A stretch of 28,594 nucleotides of DNA from Euprymna scolopes (lineage: Eukaryota > Mollusca > Cephalopoda > Sepiida > Sepiolidae). This document shows, piece by piece, positions 26,213-28,594 of this stretch; position 1 is the stretch's first letter, and each line of letters opens with the position of its first letter. Location: contig CM044489.1 in NCBI GenBank assembly GCA_024364805.1, positions 159,782,162 through 159,810,755 on the forward strand, in the 5' to 3' direction. The notes beneath the pieces are model-generated. The model did no database searches. It was given only the letters and a program-made list of their open reading frames with translations, and was not told where the DNA came from. A program made the position numbers and the translations under genes.

Positions 26213-26449
26213 ACTATAATTGCCAGTGGGTTAGGGTGGGAGGGTTTATCGACAATAATCTAGTGGTATTAAATTCGGTCTCTATACCGTTATAGAATTA
26301 TCTGTTTGTCGGATCTGGAGTTATTGGTTATTTTAAATTTACATTTATGTCTGCATCTGGGCATCAGTTCATCTCGTTTATAAACCCTCCCACCCAACCC
26401 CACTGGCAATTATATATAAACCCTCCCACCCCACCCCACCCCACTATAG
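26213..26449. mobile_element. Small C-rich inverted-repeat element
   Basis: The left arm 26213-26249 (containing GCCAGTGGGTTAGGGTGGGA) matches the reverse complement of 26380-26415, with only a few differences over about 36 bases. A third, shorter copy in the same orientation as the right arm sits directly beyond it (26416-26449), so the right end is tandem-duplicated. The 130 bases inside have no coding motif. It interrupts or caps the minus-strand LINE fragment that begins next to it. Confidence 0.6.
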
Positions 26450-27204
26450 GGTGTCTTCATGGGATTCATACAGTCTGCATGAGATCGGCATTTCCTAGCA
26501 AGCACAGACGCCTCTGGGAGAGGAGTGCAAGCTTGCTTGAAAGATTTGCTTTGTAAAGAACGTCTTTGTTCGAAACGCGAACCTGCCATATAATGCCTAA
26601 GATTGTACAGATGGGACGCATTATGTCTGTGTCTTTATGCTTGTAGAGTGTACATGTCTCACTGCAGTAGAGTAAGATGCTGAGTACAAAGGCGTGATAT
26701 ATACTTATCTTTTTGTTTATGGCCAGCATGTTTTTACTCCACGCTCTGTTGGTCAAGTGGGTCGTAAGTGTTGCTGCTTTCCCGATGCGGTTGTTTAGCA
26801 CAGCGTCCAGTGAAAGGCTGTTGGAAATAATGTAGTTAAGATAGGTGAAGTCGTTCACAACCTTAAGTGGTTATCGCCAGTGGATATGCAGGGGGCGTTG
26901 CTGAAATCTTGATCCATGACATTTTTTTCTAGTGGTTTGTCATCAGACCAAACTCGTTGCAAGACGCGCTCAATGCTTTGTTGGAGGGATTCTTTAGAAT
27001 GGGCCGCTAATGCTTCATCATCTGAAAACAGTACTTTCTTGTGGAGGCGCATGCGGATTTAGTTTTTGCGCGTAGACGGGCCAGATTGCAAAGGCTTCTA
27101 TCTCCTCTTTGCGAATATAGACGCCAACTCTAGTTTCATGTAGCAGAAGTGAGAAAATATGTCAAAAAGCGTTTGGAAAAGAGCACAGCCTGTTTCACAC
27201 CACT
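26450..27204 (-). mobile_element. 3' half of the second LINE family, inverted
   Basis: Read on the minus strand from 27204 downward. SGVKQA (27190-27204) starts the block SGVKQGCxLxPTLFxIF, continuing in another frame as ALFQTLFDIF. GVYIRKEEIEAF follows. The catalytic box is FSDDEALAAH, with FSDD at 27017-27028 (family form FADD or YADD), so both Asp codons survive. Then VMDQDFSN, DFTYLNYIISNSLSLDAVLN, RIGKAATLTTHLTNRAWS and VLSILLYCSETCTLY, the usual RT thumb and connector of this LINE type, followed by RRLCLLGNADLM (family RRLRWLGHVCRM) and a closing block near 26450-26475 that corresponds to GRIPKDILY. The coverage starts where the plus-strand fragment at 22500-23612 stops. Frames are broken. 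Confidence 0.88.
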
Positions 27205-28526
27205 AAGGATGAGGCATCAGATCTTGTGGGATTATTCATTCTATATAACCTCACAAGCATATTTGATACTACGAATATCGGCCTAAATAGAGATGACGGA
27301 CTAGCTATAAAAAAACCCTAACACAGTCAAGGGAGAAAACTTTAAGAAAATCATACACAAGGAAATAAAAAAAATTAGGCCCAAAGGCAGACGTATCAGC
27401 TAACATAAAATTAACAAACTTCCTGGACGTCACGTTAAATTCAGATAAAAACATATATGAACCCTACTTAAAAGATAACGCTACTCCAATATACGTAAAC
27501 CCGAAGTCCAATCACCCACCATCAAGTATAAAACAGATCCCTAACTCGATCGTAAGTAGGCTCAGTAATAACTCAAGCGATGAAAATGCACTTAGCATGC
27601 CCACATTTATCTATGAGACAGCCCTAAAAGTAGTGGATACAAAAATATTGATATCAAATATAAGCAACAAAACACCAATAACAATAATAAAATTAAAAAT
27701 AGAAGAAAAATAAATATAATCTGGTATACGGTCCCATACAATCAAATGTTAAAAACAAAACATGGCAATAAATTTCTAGATCTTATTGAAAAAACACTCT
27801 CTCGCAACCAACCCCTTACAATAAAATCTTCAATAAAAATACTTTAAAGTTATCCTACAGTTGTTGCGAAAATTCAGAGATGATAATGTAAAGCACATAA
27901 TAACAACATAATAAATAAAAACAATGTAAACAATAACAAAATAAACAATAAGAAGTGGACACCATGACAAAAATAAAACTAACACTAGCAGCAATAATAA
28001 TACTACTAATACTACTACTACTAATTATAATAATAATAAACCAACCCTGGACAAGAACAACCATGCTATAAATAAAAATACGTATAACGAACAAGATAAT
28101 TGTAACTGTAGACACCGCACACTTTGCCCACTTCAAAAGAAATGTCTAACCAAAAGCGTAGTTTACCAGGCCACAATATTTGCAAAAGAAACCCCGAATA
28201 ACAAGAAATATTACGTAGGTATGACTTCCTAAGATTTCGAAACTCGACACTATGACCAACAAAAGTACATTCAACAATAAAAAACACCGTATGAAAACAA
28301 AACTAGCGAATAAATACTGGGAACTCAAGGAAAGCGGACATTCGCCGGTAGTCAAATGGAAAATAATAAGACAAACTACCACGTTTAGGGACCTAGACGC
28401 CCCATGTAGAGTATGCCTTAATGAAAAATTTACTATATTATATTTAAAGAACCCCAACATATATTAAACTGTAGAAGAGAAATAGCAAACACCTGTGTTC
28501 ACAAGATAAAATTTACTCTAGGATAG
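27205..28526 (+). mobile_element. Penelope-like element fossil, RT end plus GIY-YIG region
   Basis: A broken retroelement relic with several breaks. Parts in order: the end of the reverse transcriptase, DLVGLFILYNLTSIF then NIGLNRDDGLA with RDDG at 27289-27300 (family form YRDDGLA); a linker with LTNFLDVTL and the characteristic SNHPPSSIKQIP at 27507-27542; NIIWYTVPYN and FLDLIEKTL; a Cys cluster CNCRHRTLCP at 28101-28130 followed by CLTKSVVYQA; and a GIY-YIG-type endonuclease start with YYVG at 28209-28220, continuing as YWELKESGHSPVVKWKI and CRVCLNEKF. The C-terminal NCRREIANTCVHKIKF block ends near 28526. The upstream RT domains are missing. The order RT, Cys cluster, GIY-YIG identifies the Penelope-like class. 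Confidence 0.88.
27990..28041. repeat. (AAT)/(ACT) trinucleotide tract inside the Penelope fossil
   Basis: Runs of AAT and ACT units in the linker between the RT part and the Cys cluster. It lies in a region where relatives carry poorly conserved Asn/Thr/Lys-rich sequence. Confidence 0.85.
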
Positions 28527-28594
28527 CGATACAAAATTGTGTTAAAACTAAAAAAAAATAAAAATAAACAAATAAATAAATTAAATAAACATGA

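Noticed and set aside
22500-27204. Twin priming (the usual 5' inversion of LINE insertions) as the cause of the split LINE
   Set aside because: Twin priming puts the inverted 5' part upstream of the 3' part. Here the order is sense 5' half first, then antisense 3' half, which does not fit; a later inversion does.
27855-28460. Minus-strand open frames rich in hydrophobic residues, looking like membrane proteins
   Set aside because: They are opposite the plus-strand Penelope-like fossil and its trinucleotide tract; the hydrophobic look comes from AT-rich antisense codons.

Overview
The window reads as repeat-rich, non-coding DNA from an animal nucleus. It is strongly AT-rich, has long (TA)n and other microsatellites, and every recognisable protein-coding homology belongs to a transposable element. 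The element protein families (two LINE types, mariner-like transposases, a Penelope-like element with a GIY-YIG nuclease) and the low-complexity style match my memory of mollusc genomes, especially cephalopods such as octopus. That assignment is inference and I cannot test it here. I found no convincing host exon, no rRNA, no intact tRNA and no CRISPR array.

Layout. 1-5.9 kb is AT-rich filler containing a long imperfect palindrome (708-1022). At 5.9-6.0 kb there is a minus-strand stretch with polymerase III A- and B-box-like signals (candidate SINE head). At 6.9 kb lies a 40-nt near-perfect hairpin, and at 8.6 kb a (TA)n tract. About 9.7-10.3 kb holds a decayed mariner-like transposase. An (AAT)n tract follows at 10.95 kb. 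About 11.5-14.4 kb is a decayed but nearly full-length LINE (endonuclease, reverse transcriptase, 3' UTR and A-run) on the plus strand, followed by an unidentified diverged direct repeat. 16.8-17.6 kb is a large compound AT satellite containing a 26-bp minisatellite. 19.0 kb is a (TA)51 tract. About 20.0-21.0 kb is a second mariner-like relic, on the minus strand.

The right end is a nested wreck. The 5' half of a second LINE family lies at 22.5-23.6 kb (plus) and its 3' half at 26.45-27.2 kb (minus). The two halves cover adjoining parts of one protein, with only a few codons unaccounted for. The simplest explanation is a single copy split by an inversion of about 3.6 kb. The inverted block contains a candidate MITE with near-identical 34-bp inverted repeats (24.2-24.65 kb), a (TA)38 tract, a (CA)n tract and a small C-rich inverted-repeat element. 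The minus-strand LINE half abuts, at about 27204/27205, a plus-strand Penelope-like fossil that runs almost to the window end.

No genes here work together as a pathway. The window is a record of mobile-element insertion, decay, microsatellite growth and rearrangement. I did not find a credible new functional system; the most informative structures are the split and inverted LINE, the long palindrome, the candidate MITE and the 26-bp AT minisatellite.
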